Program-made: the position numbers and the translations under genes | Source: Bisporella sp. PMI_857 | Taxonomy: Eukaryota > Ascomycota > Leotiomycetes > Helotiales > Helotiaceae | DNA: 64,000 nt | Assembly (NCBI GenBank): GCA_021307315.1 | Contig: JAJSPD010000001.1 | Coordinates: forward strand, 1,426,001-1,490,000 | Direction of reading: 5' to 3' | Notes under the pieces: model-generated | Database searches by the model: none | What the model was told of the DNA's origin: nothing | The model's input: only the letters and a program-made list of their open reading frames with translations | Shown: positions 36,128-49,590 of the stretch, one piece after another | Layout of the letters: each line of letters begins with the position of its first letter | Position numbering within the stretch: the stretch's first letter is position 1

Positions 36128-36418
36128 TTTTGAGCGAGTTCTGGCTTAATTGAGTAAAAGTTCAACATCCATAGGTGCAGTTAGAAGTGAAATGATGTGG
36201 TTGTTGATGTGGAGTGGATGGGCTGTCGCCTCGGTCACGGCTTGAGCTGTAGCTTTTTTTGCGGGGCGCAAGGCTGCGCTAAGCCTTATCGTCGATAACG
36301 ATAAGGGATTTTTTTCCTTGGTAACAAATTCATTGCCTCCAGAGGAAGAAGGTTCCTAGGGAACATCCCGAATTAAAACACAAAAACCTCGACTTTCGAG
36401 GGCTTCGAATGTGTCGCT
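36128..36418. promoter_or_regulatory. Divergent promoter, DRN1 / UTP20, with inverted GATA pair
   Basis: The 291-bp spacer between the two start codons contains a perfect inverted repeat, CCTTATCGT (36284-36292) and ACGATAAGG (36298-36306), separated by 5 bases. Each arm carries a GATAAG core, the binding site of fungal GATA factors. It sits ~110 bp before the UTP20 ATG and ~160 bp before that of DRN1. Function is inferred. Confidence 0.5.
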
Positions 36419-39400
36419 ATGCCCGACAAATCAGGGAGGATCGTGAAGTCGAGAAGGGTCAAAAAGGGAACTGACCATCAGAAGAATCATCGCTGGGAAT
36501 CCTTTACTTCGAAAGTATCGAAACTCAATTCTCTGGCGCCGATTCGAAAAGTTCGTCGCCATGATATCGATGAAGAAGACCTCTCGACAACCACTTCATA
36601 TCTCAGAACTAGCCTAGAAAAATGGCAAGAACTCAATACCTCCCAGGATTTCCTTACGCTCAACCACGAACTTCTTTCGCTTTGCGACAGTTTACCGCAA
36701 ATCCTCCACTTCGAGAATAAGATTATGGGTATTCTAGTACGATATATCGAAAATTATATCTCAGAACAAGAAAAGAGTGCTCTGGAAACTGTGCTGGATC
36801 TTGTAACAGAGTTCGCGCATGATCTGGGAGCACGATTCGAAAAACATTATGCGCGTACGTTACAACTTGTCACAGCTGTGGCAGTGATACCTGGGGATGT
36901 CGAGGTCATTGAGTGGAGCTTTACCTGCATAGCATTTCTGTTCAAGTACTTGTCGAAACTGCTGGTTCCGGATCTTCGCCCAACCTACGACTTAATGGCA
37001 CCCCTTCTTGGAAAGCAGCGCCAGCAGCCTCATATCGCAAGATTCGCGGCAGAAGCCATGAGTTTTCTTATCAAGAAAGCTGCAGCCCCAGGCAATCGAG
37101 AAAGTGCACTTCCTCTTATAGTTGGCCATGCTAAAAAGGATTTACAAAGTAGCTGGGGCTCTCGACAATATGGACTCTACTACCATGGCATAATGACCAT
37201 GTTTGCTGAAGGAATGAAAGGAAATGGATTGAATGTGCATACTACTGGGACAACCGTATTTCGAGAATTGTTCATGGCGCTAAATGGGGAAGATCTGTCA
37301 TCAGAAGCACCTTCACCATGGGCAAATGTGACCTGTGGTGTACTAACTAGCATCATCCACCATACCTGTTCTAACACATTCAAAGATATCCTTAATATGT
37401 TGTTAGAGTTGATGAGTTCTTCACAAGACATGTTTGTAGCGCAAAAATCTGTTCACGACTTCCGGCGGCTTCTTTTATGTACACGAATGACGGGGATTGT
37501 TGCTGGCGTACGGCAGGGCTCAAGAATCAATAACTGGCAAAGTTATCTTGAAACCACAGTGCAAAGTTTGCAATCCATTTCGAAAGAAGCTGATGTTGTC
37601 TCAAATTATGAGCCTGTCGTGGACCTCTGGCAATGGTTGGTTCTGAGCGTCGGCATTATTATACAATATGCTCCGATGGAGGCAATAATCCCATTCGGTT
37701 CCAAATTTATGGAGTTTCTCACTAAGGAACCCTTGGAAAAGTATTTTCTCACTTTCTGCTCATACCTTTCGGAATCAGAACCCGCAAGGTTTAGTAGTAT
37801 TGTTAAGCCATATTTCCAGAAGTAAGTCGCCTTACATCAATCATCCGCGCTGTGACTAATTAGTCGAAATAGATTTGTTGTAGCACATTGGTCTGATTCG
37901 AACAATGGAGATACTCTCTGCGTCCTTCTGCCAAAGATGGCTTCTTCCGGAGTCCTTCCAGAGAATAACGGAAAGCCTGACTTCAATCTTCCCCAGTCCT
38001 GGCAGGCACAGATTGTAAGCAAGTTTGAAGGACTTGAGGTTAAACCATTCCCGGAGCAAGTATCGGCAGCTTTGTATGATCCAGATCCCAAGAAGTGGGT
38101 AGATCGGTGCCTACCAAAATATAACGGCCTCCTAGATGTCCTACAATGTACATCAGTACGCCCATCAACTAATGCGAGAATAGCAGAAATCCTTCTGCGT
38201 AAACTGAAACTTGCGCTCCGGCCCGAATTCTCCGCCGCCCCTGAGGAGGCGCATTTCATTGTAGGGCGAGGGTTTTCTGCAATACTAAGAATGATCAGTG
38301 GCACAGGCCAGATCGAGAAATCGCTGGAACCTTTGCTTTATGCAAAGGTGCCGGACTATGGGCAGCTACCTGACTTTCTTCAGGCATTGTTAGTATACGA
38401 GAAAGGGCTTTCAGAGCCTCGAACATCTATAACGGCAACATCCAAAACTGATGCGGCCGCCGAATTGGATTCTGTAGTGTCTACACTTGTTGCAAACTTA
38501 TCGACTGAATCGAAACATCTCCGTCTGCTCTCTTTACGGCTCTTGGAGCACTTCTACAATATGAAACATGGCTCATCGTCTGAAGCACTATCTCTAATGG
38601 TCCGAATAGAAGAAACACCGCTAAATCTCGAAAGCTCTCGAGTCGCTTCTATGTGTATTCGGAAGTTGGCCCTGTTGTATGGTGGGGTGGGCGAAAGTTC
38701 ATGGATTAAGAGCGCTATCCCCTCATTCTGCTTTGGCATGTTCACAGTTAAATTCGCTCAAATCTGGGAGGATGCTAGTGCTACACTCAAGCAGATTTCA
38801 CAGTCTTCGGAAGGCGAAAATTTAGTAGCAGAACTTGCGTTTAGCTGGCTCGAGTCGCCCTCATGGAAGGGATCACCCCAGCACATAGATGAGCCCTCAA
38901 CTTTAGGACTAACAGATTTCGAATGCTCCAACCTCATGAGGCTTCATCAACTTGCCAGTGATTCTGCATCTCGCATCAGAAAGTCAAGGGATATTATGCT
39001 TGAAAATTTTGCCGCGGCTCAGCAATTGGTAGATCCACTGCCCTCCTCCGCAAGATCTCATGCTCTCCGGGTTTTTACTGCGGCGCCTAGTCTTGCAGAA
39101 AGACGCTCAAAGAGATTCGTCCCTATGTTCTTGTCTTGGGCAGATAGGGACAGCTACATTGAAAAGCCTGGCGAGGGCAACGATGAACAACAGCCCGGAA
39201 ATTTAATAGTCGACTGGAGCAGAAAAGATCAGAAATCACAATTGGCTTTAATGAGCCTTTTTACGAACTCACGATCCTTGTACAAGGCAGATGAAGTCTA
39301 CAGGGCTTTACTTCACCTACTTGAAAATGGTGATCTTGAGACGCAAAAATCTGCGCTTAAAGCAATTTTCACATGGAAGAACCCTAGCATCAAACCATAT

Positions 39401-42400
39401 GAGGAAAATCTGCTGAATCTGCTCGATGAAGCTAGATTCAAGGATGAGATCTCTGTTCTCCTTCATCATCAAACTGGTGAAATTGCTACTTTACAGAGTC
39501 AAACTCTGGTGCAGGCAGAGCACCGAAGTGAGCTCAATTCTGTCTTGCTTCGGTTGTTATACGGCCGTTCTGTCTCTCGCCGCGGCGTTGCAAGTGGTAG
39601 ACAAGGCCCAGAAACAAGAAGATTGGCTATTCTGCGAAATCTTGGGCTTACGGAATTTGGACAGTTTTTAGACATTGCACTAGGTCCTCTAAAGGGTAAT
39701 AAGCTCTTTATCGACAATCAACTTCAAGAATCATCTCTTAATAGCCAGATTCTAAGCGTTGAGAAGCAAATAGGTCTGACTAACATGATCGAGGCCATCT
39801 TAAAGGAGCTGGGTACCAACGTTGAGTCTTTCACCGAGATGATAACCGATGCTATTCTATATTGTCTGATAAATTCGTGCCGAATAATAAAAAAAGAAAG
39901 CAGTGATGACAGCGATGATAGCAGCGACACAAGCGAGGCCTTGCCAACCCCAGAGCAAAGCAAACTTACCAAATTTAAAGCTGTTCGCCAGGCGGGATTG
40001 AAATGCCTGAACCTGTTATTTGCCAATTCTGGTGATGGCTTTGATTGGACGCCATACATTGGTGCAATCATTCAAAATGTTGTTCTTCCCAGACTTGACA
40101 ACCTACCTATAGAGTCAGCTGAAGGAGTCTCCGGTATTTTACGATTATTCTACACGTGGTCGGCATCTTTGCGGATGTCATTGTTTTTCAACCACAACAA
40201 GCTAATCTTGCCTAAGATCGCAGAATGTCTTGTACCATCTAAATCTAAGGATGAAGTCAAGTTATTCGTACTCACTATCATTCGCAATTTGGCAAAGATT
40301 GCCAGTGACCAGTTGGGTCTCCACGTGAGAAACACCATTCTCAATCCAAACATAGATCATTTCTTGACACAAATTGGAGTGGTATTGCGAAACAAAGCTG
40401 ATATTTCCAAAAGCCTTCTCGAGAATTGCGTCGAGACTGTGTCGGACTTGGCTCCACTCGTCACGAACTCGACACAAGCCCATAGCTTGGTCGACGTGTC
40501 TATCTTCTTACTTGACCAGCCGTCCAAGAGGGTCAGCCCAAAAACAAAAAGTGGACTGCTTCGAATTCTTGAGCATTTTGTCCCACTTTACGATTTACAA
40601 AATGATGAGGCATTGAAAGATACACTATACACAACAATCACGCGTCTATTTGGTTTCTTCACAGACAGAGCTAGTCGAGAAGTCCTGTCTAGAGTCTTGA
40701 TGGTCTATTCTAGCAAAGATCCCGTAATCAATGAAGTTGCTGAGTTGTGCATCGCTCTCAACTCATTTGGAGAAGGATCCAAGGCTCGTTTAGGGGAGGG
40801 AGGTAACAATGAGCCGGATTGGGACCGACGAATAAAGGCTTTCGAGCATATACAAGCACCGCGCGAGGTCCCCTTCACGGCCCGTCAATGGACACCCCTC
40901 CTCTACAATATGCTTTTCTATATCAGAGATGAGGAATACCACTCAGTTCTATCAATAAACTCTTCTGAATCTATTCGCCATTTCATTAACTCATCTGCGG
41001 TCAGTGAGTTGGAAGATGAACAGACTGCGCTTAGCGCCATGCTATCGGCAATTCTCATTCCAGCCTTACTTAAAGGAGCTCGAGAACAATCCGAACACGT
41101 TCGAGGCGAATTTGTCAGAGTTATGGGACATCTTGTGAAGACTTACCCTGCCTGGTCCGAAGTCAATGATATGCACTCTCTGCTGGCCGGCGAGGATGAG
41201 TTGGAGGCGTCATTTTTCAACAATATTTTAACTGTGGGCAAAGGTAGGCAGTCAAGCGCTTTGGCCCAACTTTCCTCTGCTGCGGAAAGGGGTGAGCTCA
41301 ATAGCAAAAACGTCAGCCATTTCTTCATCCCGTTGGTTGAGCACTTTATACTTGATAGGCAAGAAGGTAGCGATGGTCACAATCTAGCCGCGGAAGCAAC
41401 TTTGGTCCTGGGAGTCCTAGCAAAGTCCTTAGAATGGCCACAATATCGTGCAATGCTTAGACGTTTTATTGGGTACATTGAAGAGAAACCGGAGCTCACT
41501 AGACATATCATCAAGCTGCTTGCAAAGGTCACAGATGCCCTCAGCTCCGCTGCGCAAGAAGCTTCACCTGTCCACATCGATGCTGCCCCCAAAAAGAGAT
41601 GCGAATTGTCGAGGACCATGCCAAAGGACTTAAAGCTTGCGGGTGACATCACCAATGGTATTCTTCCAAAGCTCACAAGCTACCTTCACGATAAGGATGA
41701 ATCCACGGTGAGTCTGCGAGTTCCTGTCGCCGTCATAATTGTTCGGCTTTTGAAGCTTCTACCTCAAGAACAGCTTAATGAACTACTCCCCCCAGTTCTG
41801 ACGGATATCTGCCACATTTTACGTAGTAAGGCACAAGAGGCGCGAGACATGGCACGAGATACTTTGACGAAAATCTGTGTCTTACTTGGTCCATCTTGCT
41901 TTGGATTCGTTCTGAAGGAATTGCGAAGTGCTCTGGCACGCGGCTCTCAGCTACACATTCTGTCATACACCATGCATACTATCCTCGTTGCTTGCACTCC
42001 AGAGTACTCCCCAGGAGATCTTGATTATTGTCTACCATCAATAGTAGCAATTATCATGGACGATATATTTGGGGCAACAGGCCAAGAGAAAGATGCAGAA
42101 GAATATCACAGCAAGATGAAGGAAGTCAAAAGTAGCAAGAGTCAGGATTCCATGGAGTTGATAGCCAAGACGGCCACTTTGAGTCGATTGGCAGTGCTTG
42201 TCAAGCCGATCCAAGCATTGTTAAATGAAAAACTCAACCTGAAGATGGTGCGAAAAATCGACGAACTCCTCAACCGAATAAGTACAGGACTTCTTATGAA
42301 TTCGGCTGCGTCAAGCCGTGACAGCCTAGTATTCTGCTATGAGGTCATCAAAGATTTCTATGATAGCAAGACACCAGAAGCCAAGGTCAAGATTAGCTAT

Positions 42401-44516
42401 AAGTTGAGGAAATATCTCATTCAACCTGGGGCAAAAAAAACCGATCGCGGGACAACAACAGTTTACACATACAAGTTGGTACGATTTGCATTTGACGTCC
42501 TTCGTGTCGTCTTGAAAAAGCACGAACAACTTCAGACTGTCACCAATCTGGCAGGATTTGTTCCGATACTGGAGGATGCTATAGCTGAAGGCGAGGAAGA
42601 GGTCAAGACATCAACGTTTCGACTGCTTACTACCATCATTAAAAGGATAAGGCTAAAGTCAGATGACAATGGCACGAGCGTGTATAGTCGCGGTGTAAGC
42701 GAAGCAATAAGAAGCATCAAAGGATCCTCATCTACCACCTCTGAGATTTCCCAATCAGCTTTGAAGCTAATCTCTGTGGTCCTTCGCGAACATCTACAGA
42801 TTCCAGTTAAAGACAAGGCGATTGATGATATTCTCATCATACTAAAGGAGGACATGACAGAGCCAGAGCGCCGCCATGTGACATTCAACTTCTTGCGAGC
42901 GGTACTCGACTCTAAAGTGCAGACGGCTGTGGTCTATGATACACTTGACTATATTGGTACAGTCATGATCACGAACGCAGATAACGAAACACGCAAGCTC
43001 GCCCGAGGTGCCTATCTCCAATTTCTTCGTGACTATCCCCAGCATAAAAGGCGCTGGGAGAAGCAACTCAACTTCATCATTGACAATCTGAATTATAAAG
43101 GCGAAGGAGGCAGACTCTCTATCCTTGAGGTTATACTGCTGTTGCTTACAAAGTCTTCTGGGGATGAATATGTACAAGAGATCTCGACCAAGTGCTTCCG
43201 ACCACTAATCCTTGTGTATAACAATGATGAGAGTGAAAAATGCAAGCGGGTAGCTGCTGAAATTATTAAAGAGGTCTTCAAAAGAGCCGACGAAGAACAC
43301 CTGCCTAGTCATCTCGCATACATTCGGTCATGGGTCAAGATCTCAGATGAGCCTTCCGAGCTTGATCTCTATCGACGTGGCTTAGCTCTCAACATCTATG
43401 GATTCTACTACGAATGTCAAGGTGGTGATGATGGGGGAATGGCAAGAGATGAAAACGATCTTCCCATGCTTCTCAATTCCATAACGGAAATTCTGGAGTC
43501 GGTTGAATCTCCTGAATTGCGATGGAACCAGCTCTTTGCTGCGTTGGAGCTGGCAAATGTGATTGCGTTAACTTTCCCAGAACTTGCTATATCTTCTTCC
43601 ACCAAATTCTGGTTGTTTGTGCCACAATGCCTCTCGTATCCTCATGCGATGGTAAAGCTCTCAGCTGCCAGACTTCTTGGAAGCTACAGCGCAGACTTCG
43701 CTCGCGCAAATCAAACTGGCATCTATGACTTGCCACTTGAGGGCTCGAGTGGATTGAAATTGACTGGTGACATGGTTAATGCTTTAATTCGCAGATTCGC
43801 CAATGTATTAAACACGCCTGAACTTCCAGAAGAGCTCGCACAACAAACCTACAAGAACCTTGTGTTTTTAGGTCTCGTGGCTGGAGCAAGCAATCTCATT
43901 TTCAAAGGCCCCGAGTTAGAGGAAAGCGGCGATGAAGAGGAAGCTGACTTACACGAAAAGCGCAGCTCGTTGCAATATTTGTTTAGCCGATTAGGTTACA
44001 TCCTCCGCAAAGAGACGTTTCCAGCCCGAGCTCCAACATTGGTTCCCAAAATCTCTGCACTTACACTCTTAGAAGCCTTAACTTTGAGATTGGACACCAA
44101 GATCCTTCTCCCATGTATTCATACCATCCTCTTACCATTGCACAACTTAACAGACCCTTCAATTCCCGTGCCATATTCGATCGATGAGCTCTTTAAGACA
44201 AATTATGAGGCATTGAGGCAGACAGCAGAGGGATTGATGGAGAGTTTGAAGCAGAAGATTGGGACGAAAAATTACTCTGAGGCGACCCTGGAGGTGAGAA
44301 AAAGCGTCGCGGCGAGGCGGAACCAGAGAAGTAGCAAGAGGAAGATTGAGGTATGTTTCATGTTTGATTCTTGGACCAATTCAACGCTAACCATTGTTGC
44401 AGGCTATCAGCATGCCGGAACGACATGGGCTACAAAAGAAGAAGAAAGTCGAGCGGAAAAAGGAACGGCGCAAGGAAAAGGGACAGGAGCATAGCATACG
44501 GCGCAAGGAGTATTGA
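36419..44516 (+). CDS. utp20: U3 snoRNP / SSU processome component UTP20
   Basis: This very large HEAT/ARM-repeat scaffold of the small-subunit processome is required for 18S rRNA maturation in the nucleolus. Three exons (36419-37821, 37864-44350, 44403-44516) encode 2667 residues, in the expected range for Utp20. The first ~40 residues are basic (SGRIVKSRRVKKG), then helical repeats run through the whole chain. The DRIM-type region starts near residues 800-1000 and includes an acidic Ser/Asp stretch just after 39900. The last exon adds a strongly basic tail (QKKKKVERKKERRKEKG) typical of the family's nucleolar C-terminus. Intron 1 is only 42 bp. An out-of-frame ATG at 36409 overlaps the main start. 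Confidence 0.96.
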
Positions 44517-45615
44517 AGTATCTCGGTACGAAATATTAATGTACAACGAGTTGAGAACAAGTCTTATTGGTCTCCCAGCTTACTCTTTGCTGCTTGGGAC
44601 CTTTTATCTCACGTGACCTACTAGTTTTCCCCTATGCCATGCGGGTATTACTAGCTGTTCAAGCTCCTTCGTCTGATCCTTCTTTGATCTGTGAATCGCA
44701 CCCCATATTCTTGGCAATGAAAGGAACTAATGTCATAAACCGAGTTCAGTAACGAAATTCTTGAAATCAGCATGCAAAACCTTAACACACGAAAGGCTAT
44801 TGGAGAGCGTAATACAACGTAAAGCTCTCGAGTTGCTGGTGGCGGTGTATGTTGCTGTGACTAATCTTGATGAAGATATCCATGTGCCGGCGGATACAAT
44901 CCGACCGTGCCAAGGCCTCGTGTTCACAAGAGTAGTTCTTTCGCCTCGAACGTTGATTTAAGCAGGTAGGCTTCCATCATATCCCTTCAGACTGTTTCTT
45001 TCTTATTACCTGCTTCGTCGTGTCTAGATATGTAGAACAGGGCATAACATGTATTGAAATTATTGGGAAGTCTGTTTAGTTCAACGTTTGATTGCCTGAT
45101 TAGCCTTTTTTGTTGGACTTATCTTGATCTATATTCACGGAGTGATGCAACTATTGATAGGAAGGAAAATACCATACTACCATGGAACTTCACAGGTACA
45201 ATGAATTAGTCGCTCTTAGAACCACACACTTTTGGGATATATTTCATGCGTCTTGCCCAGGAGTGTATTTAAACAATGGCCTCAATAACTAAAGGCTACA
45301 GCGGCTCTCTATTGATCTCTGATAATTGTGGAGATAGCATCTAAATACCCTGTACTAGCGTATTATACATCAAGGTCTACTTTTATTGACACCTTCTCGC
45401 ATTCCCAATTCCGTATATCATGACGCTAAATTCAGACCCCTTCCCCATCTGTGCTACTGTACAAATGCCTGCCTCAGCTATATCCATCCCATAGAGGCTC
45501 GGTTAACAATAGAAACTCCCTTTCCAGTTTCGAGAGCTACAATAAACGCAACCTCGAATGTCTAGAAGATCTTGCGGATTTCACCCAATTTAATAATTTC
45601 AGAACTGCAGGGTAC
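44517..45615. other. Convergent intergenic region, ~1.1 kb
   Basis: This is the spacer between the 3' ends of UTP20 (+) and ZIM17 (-). Its small frames have no protein-like composition and I see no RNA gene or repeat. Confidence 0.45.
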
Positions 45616-46281
45616 TTAGAATTGCGCAGGAGGTTTATCGGGTTTCGTGTGTCCCGGCGTCTTGGGCTTGTTCAACGGATCATCAGGCCCTCCCGTCACA
45701 ACAGGTTTATCTTCCCAGAACTCAACATCTCCATCCTCGCTTAGGGTTCCCTTTTTCACCAGTTGTCCCTTATCTTTCATGAAGTCTTCGACCGTCTGTC
45801 CTGTTTGCCCAAACATCTGTTTTTAATTAGCCATAATATATCTATCGAGTCTGCGGAATAGTAAACCTGCATTCAAATGGTCACTGATGACATGCCGGTT
45901 CCTACACTCTGGACATGTTATAAGAACGCTCCCATAATGGTAGCCTTGCTTCGTTATCCGGTGGGTGGACCGTGTACCGCATGGATCGCAGGTCAGTGAA
46001 ATTTGGTATGATGGAGGCTCGGGTTTCGCTGGCCGTTCTGACTCTTCTCCGTGATCTGGGTAATCTACGAGGGGCTTTGCAGACACGCTTGGAGAGTCAT
46101 TTGTGGGCTCATCCTGAAGGTGGCGGAAGGCACTAGAGAATGATCGAATTGAGAAAGCAGGTGGGAAGCATTGTCTTGGGATGCCTTGTCGAATTGTCAA
46201 GCATCTGAGCGGCCGTGGCGGTTTTACGCTCAATCGCGATAAGCTCCTTAGAGCCAGAAATGGTGTGCTTGTTGGAGGCAT
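45616..46281 (-). CDS. zim17: DNL-type zinc-finger protein Zim17/Hep1 (mitochondrial Hsp70 escort)
   Basis: It is a mitochondrial matrix chaperone that keeps Hsp70 (Ssc1) soluble during protein import. Exon 1 carries an Arg/Ser-rich mitochondrial presequence (~1-55) and the zinc-binding core: SLTCDPCGTRSTHRITKQGY, then LITCPECRNRHVISDHL. That gives two CxxC pairs plus the HVISDHL signature. Exon 2 continues TVEDFMKDKGQLVKKGTLSE. The exon junction is the open point. A GT donor (45866) pairs out of frame with the obvious acceptor at 45817. Either a GC donor four bases earlier (intron 45817-45870) gives DHLNMFGQTGQTVEDFM and 203 residues, or a later acceptor (45801) gives a shorter loop and 199. 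I favour the GC-AG model because its spacing matches the family. Confidence 0.9.
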
Positions 46282-46755
46282 GGTTGTGGTAATATAGTGC
46301 TATGATAGATTTTGGATGCTAGTATGAAGTTGAAATCTTAAGGGATCCTCCTCCATGCCAAGTCTTTCCGTTCCGATTCATACTCGCTCCGCATATCCAA
46401 AAAATGAGTCAAGCTGCCAAGATACTTCCGGATTATAGTTTGACCGGATAAGAGAGCCGCCACCGCTGCATATCCAAAGCCACGGATAGGTAGGGATCAT
46501 TAAACCACAAAACTGAGCCTCCTGGCACCCCTCATCACCGTCTCCTCTCATATACCAATCCACACTCCAACATCCACGACCACTCTTGGATCCTTTCAGT
46601 TAGTCTTCTCCTCATCCTTCGCATCGATCTCCACATTATAACAAGCTCCCTAGGAGAACTTCGGATTTCGTAGGAAGAGCACAGTCTAAAACGCGTTAAT
46701 ACTCCATTTACGCATCGTACGCCTAAATTTTGGCTGCGAGTCCCAAGAAGAAACA
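46282..46755. promoter_or_regulatory. Divergent intergenic region, ZIM17 / CUL3
   Basis: The 474 bp between the two start codons must contain both promoters. I see no distinctive motif. Minus-strand frames at 46378-46756 overlap the CUL3 leader and look fortuitous. Confidence 0.35.
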
Positions 46756-49590
46756 ATGATTAGCGGATATGGCCATGGAGGGCGCGGTGGGAAGACAAAG
46801 ATACGGCCACCACGGAGGGTAAGGCTTTTTTTGGGGGACTTAGTTTTGGGGCAACCTTGTTGATTGACCTTTGATATTCACCCCACCTTGTCACCAACCG
46901 TACTCAATCTTATACAATTCCTCCCTCTACCCTACCAAAGCCTCTCCTCTCTTTATGCTGAGGAATACTTGAAAACGAGTTTTGGTACTAGATCTGTACC
47001 GCACAGCTTGAAAGACAAAATGGAAGACTCTTTTCTAGCAATCTCGCATACTCTTTGCACCCCAGCGAGCTAGGATTTTCAGTATTATATCTCCCGCATA
47101 GCTTTCAAACTCATATTTCCTGAAAAAAGTGGCTAATTTTCCTTCTGCGAGCAGGGCATTAGCGGTGGTGATACGGATTTTACAAAAATGTGGGAGATAC
47201 TCAGCTCAGCCTTGCGAGAAATCCATGAGAAGAACGCCAGCAAGCTCTCTTTCGAGCAACTGTACCGCGCCTCTTATAAAATTGTACTCAAAAAGCAAGG
47301 TGACCAGCTTTATGACCGAGTTAAAGAATATGAAGAACAATGGTTCGGGACGCAGGTGATGCCCAGCATTCGAAAGCTCATCACAAGCAACCTCATCAAT
47401 ATCACAATAGGAGGTATGGACGGAATAACGCCGAACGAACGCAGATTGACTGGCGAGGAATTCCTCAAAGGGATGAAGGCAAGCTGGCAAGATCATCAAA
47501 CCGTGATGAATATGACCACAGACGTACTAATGTATATGGATCGAGTCTACTGCACTGACAATCGGAAACCCTCGATTTATGTCACAGCTATGGGCTTGTT
47601 CCGAGACCATATCCTAAGAGCCCGACTGGCAAATTCCGAATTGGTTACGTTTGATATTCTCAATTCAGTCATCTTCGACCAAATAGATATGGAGCGAGGA
47701 GGAGACGTCATTGATAAGCACCTTATTCGGTCGTGTGTTCACATGCTAGAGGCATTATATGAGACAGAGAACGAAGAGTCAAAGGAAAAGCTTTACCTAA
47801 CGGTGTTCGAAGTTGAGTTTTTGAAACGTAGTCTAGTATTTTATGAGAAGGAATGCGACAAATTTCTTCGCGAAGGAGACGCCAGCTCATGGCTTCGACA
47901 TTCCAAAAAACGCCTTTCGGAGGAAGAGGGCAGATGCCAAACTACGATCCTACCTATCTCTTCCCTAAAGATTGCAAAAGTGGTAGAGGATAAGTTGGTC
48001 AGACAACACATGTCAGACTTCCTAGCTTTAGAAGGAAGCGGGATCAAGGCAATGATCGAAAATGACCGGATTGGGGATCTCAGTCTGCTCTACGAACTTG
48101 TCAGCCGCGTTGACAAAACTTTAGAGCCCCTGAAGATAGCGTTACAAAGTCGGATTGTGGAGCTTGGTACTGAAATTAATAGAACAATACAAGAGACAGA
48201 TTTCGGTGTGGTGCTAGAAGGGCAGGCAGAAGAAGGGGAGGCAAGCGACAAGCCTAAAACCCCAAAGATTAGTGTAGCTACTAAGCTGACCGCAGCCGCC
48301 ATCCGTTGGGTTGATTGTGTTTTACAACTGAAAGATAAATTCGACAAGTTGTGGAAATCATGCTTTGACGAGGACCTGGTCTTACAGACAGCGCTTACGA
48401 AAGCTTTCAGCGACTTCATCAACCTCTTTCCTCGGTGCTCAGAATATGTTTCCCTGTTCATCGACGACAACCTTAAGAAGGGCATCAAGGGAAAGACTGA
48501 AACGGAGGTAGATATAATCCTTGACAAAGCGACAACTCTACTTCGATACATACAAGATAAAGACATGTTCGAACGCTACTATAAGAAGCACTTAGCGCGT
48601 CGACTACTGCATGGAAAATCGGAATCTGCAGATGTTGAAAGGCAAATGATTTCAAGGATGAAGCTAGAGATCGGTAACACTTTCACTACCAAACTTGAAG
48701 GAATGTTCAAAGATATGTCAATGTCAGAAGATCTCGCATCTGGATACCGCACTTACATCAACAATTTGGGCGATCGGGACGAGAGGCAGATTGATCTGAA
48801 TATCAACGTCCTGACTTCTAATTATTGGCCAATGGAATCTGTTGGGAGCGGCAACGATGCTTGTAACTGGCCTCCACAGATCAAGGCATTACAAGAATCT
48901 TTTAAGACATTCTACCTGAAAGAGCGAAATGGACGAACACTGACCTGGCTGGGTAATCTGGGAAGCGCTGACATAAAAGCAACATTCCCGAAGATTTCTG
49001 GCGGTCAAGGTGTCCTGGGCAGAGAGAGAAAGTACGAGCTCAATGTGTCAACATATGGCATGGTCGTATTGATGCATTTCAATGATCTTGGAGATGGGGA
49101 ATATTTGAGCTTCGAGGAAATTCAACAGCGCACCAACATCCCTATTGATCACTTAAGCAGAGCATTAGGTACCTTGTCAATGTCACCTAAGGTAAAGGTA
49201 CTGAACAAGGTCCCGACAAGCAAAGAGCTACCTAAATCTGGCGATAAGTTCACGTTCAACTCCAGCTTTGTAAGTAAGACTATCAAAATCAAAGCTCCCG
49301 TCATTGCTGGTCCTGTCAACAAGGTGGAAGGCGAGGAGGAACGAAAGGATACGGAGGATCGGAATGATGAGCATCGCGGAAATATCATTGATACGGTCAT
49401 CGTCCGTATTATGAAGGCGCGGAAACTGTTTACTCACCAGCAATTAGTGCTGGAAGTGATCGACCAGCTGCGCAATCGTTTCCCACCAAACATGAATATG
49501 ATGAAACGTCGCATTGAGAGTCTTATTGACCGGGAATACCTCGAACGAGTTGAGAACGCAGATACTCCTACCTACAAGTATCTTGCCTAG
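46756..49590 (+). CDS. cul3: Cullin-3 ubiquitin ligase scaffold
   Basis: It scaffolds BTB-protein/RING (CRL3) E3 ubiquitin ligases. Two exons (46756-46818 and 47155-49590) encode 832 residues. The 63-base first exon codes MISGYGHGGRGGKTKIRPPR plus one Arg, the basic glycine-rich start seen in fungal Cul3; intron 1 is 336 bp. Family blocks include WEILSSALREIHEKNASKLS (N-terminal cullin repeat), DMFERYYKKHLARRLL and NVLTSNYWP (cullin homology domain). The C-terminal winged-helix domain has the neddylation segment IVRIMKARK and ends in the classic YKYLA. A charged insert (~EGEEERKDTEDRNDEHRG) sits just before the neddylation segment. No defect is seen. Confidence 0.95.

Noticed and set aside
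36240..36310. Possible terminator or transposon end at the GATA inverted repeat
   Set aside because: The location between two start codons and the GATAAG cores fit a regulatory site better.
45451..45744. Plus-strand frame opposite ZIM17 exon 2
   Set aside because: It is antisense to a recognised gene and not protein-like in itself.
46864..47073. Open frame inside CUL3 intron 1
   Set aside because: The spliced CUL3 N-terminus reads through without it, and the peptide has no family resemblance.
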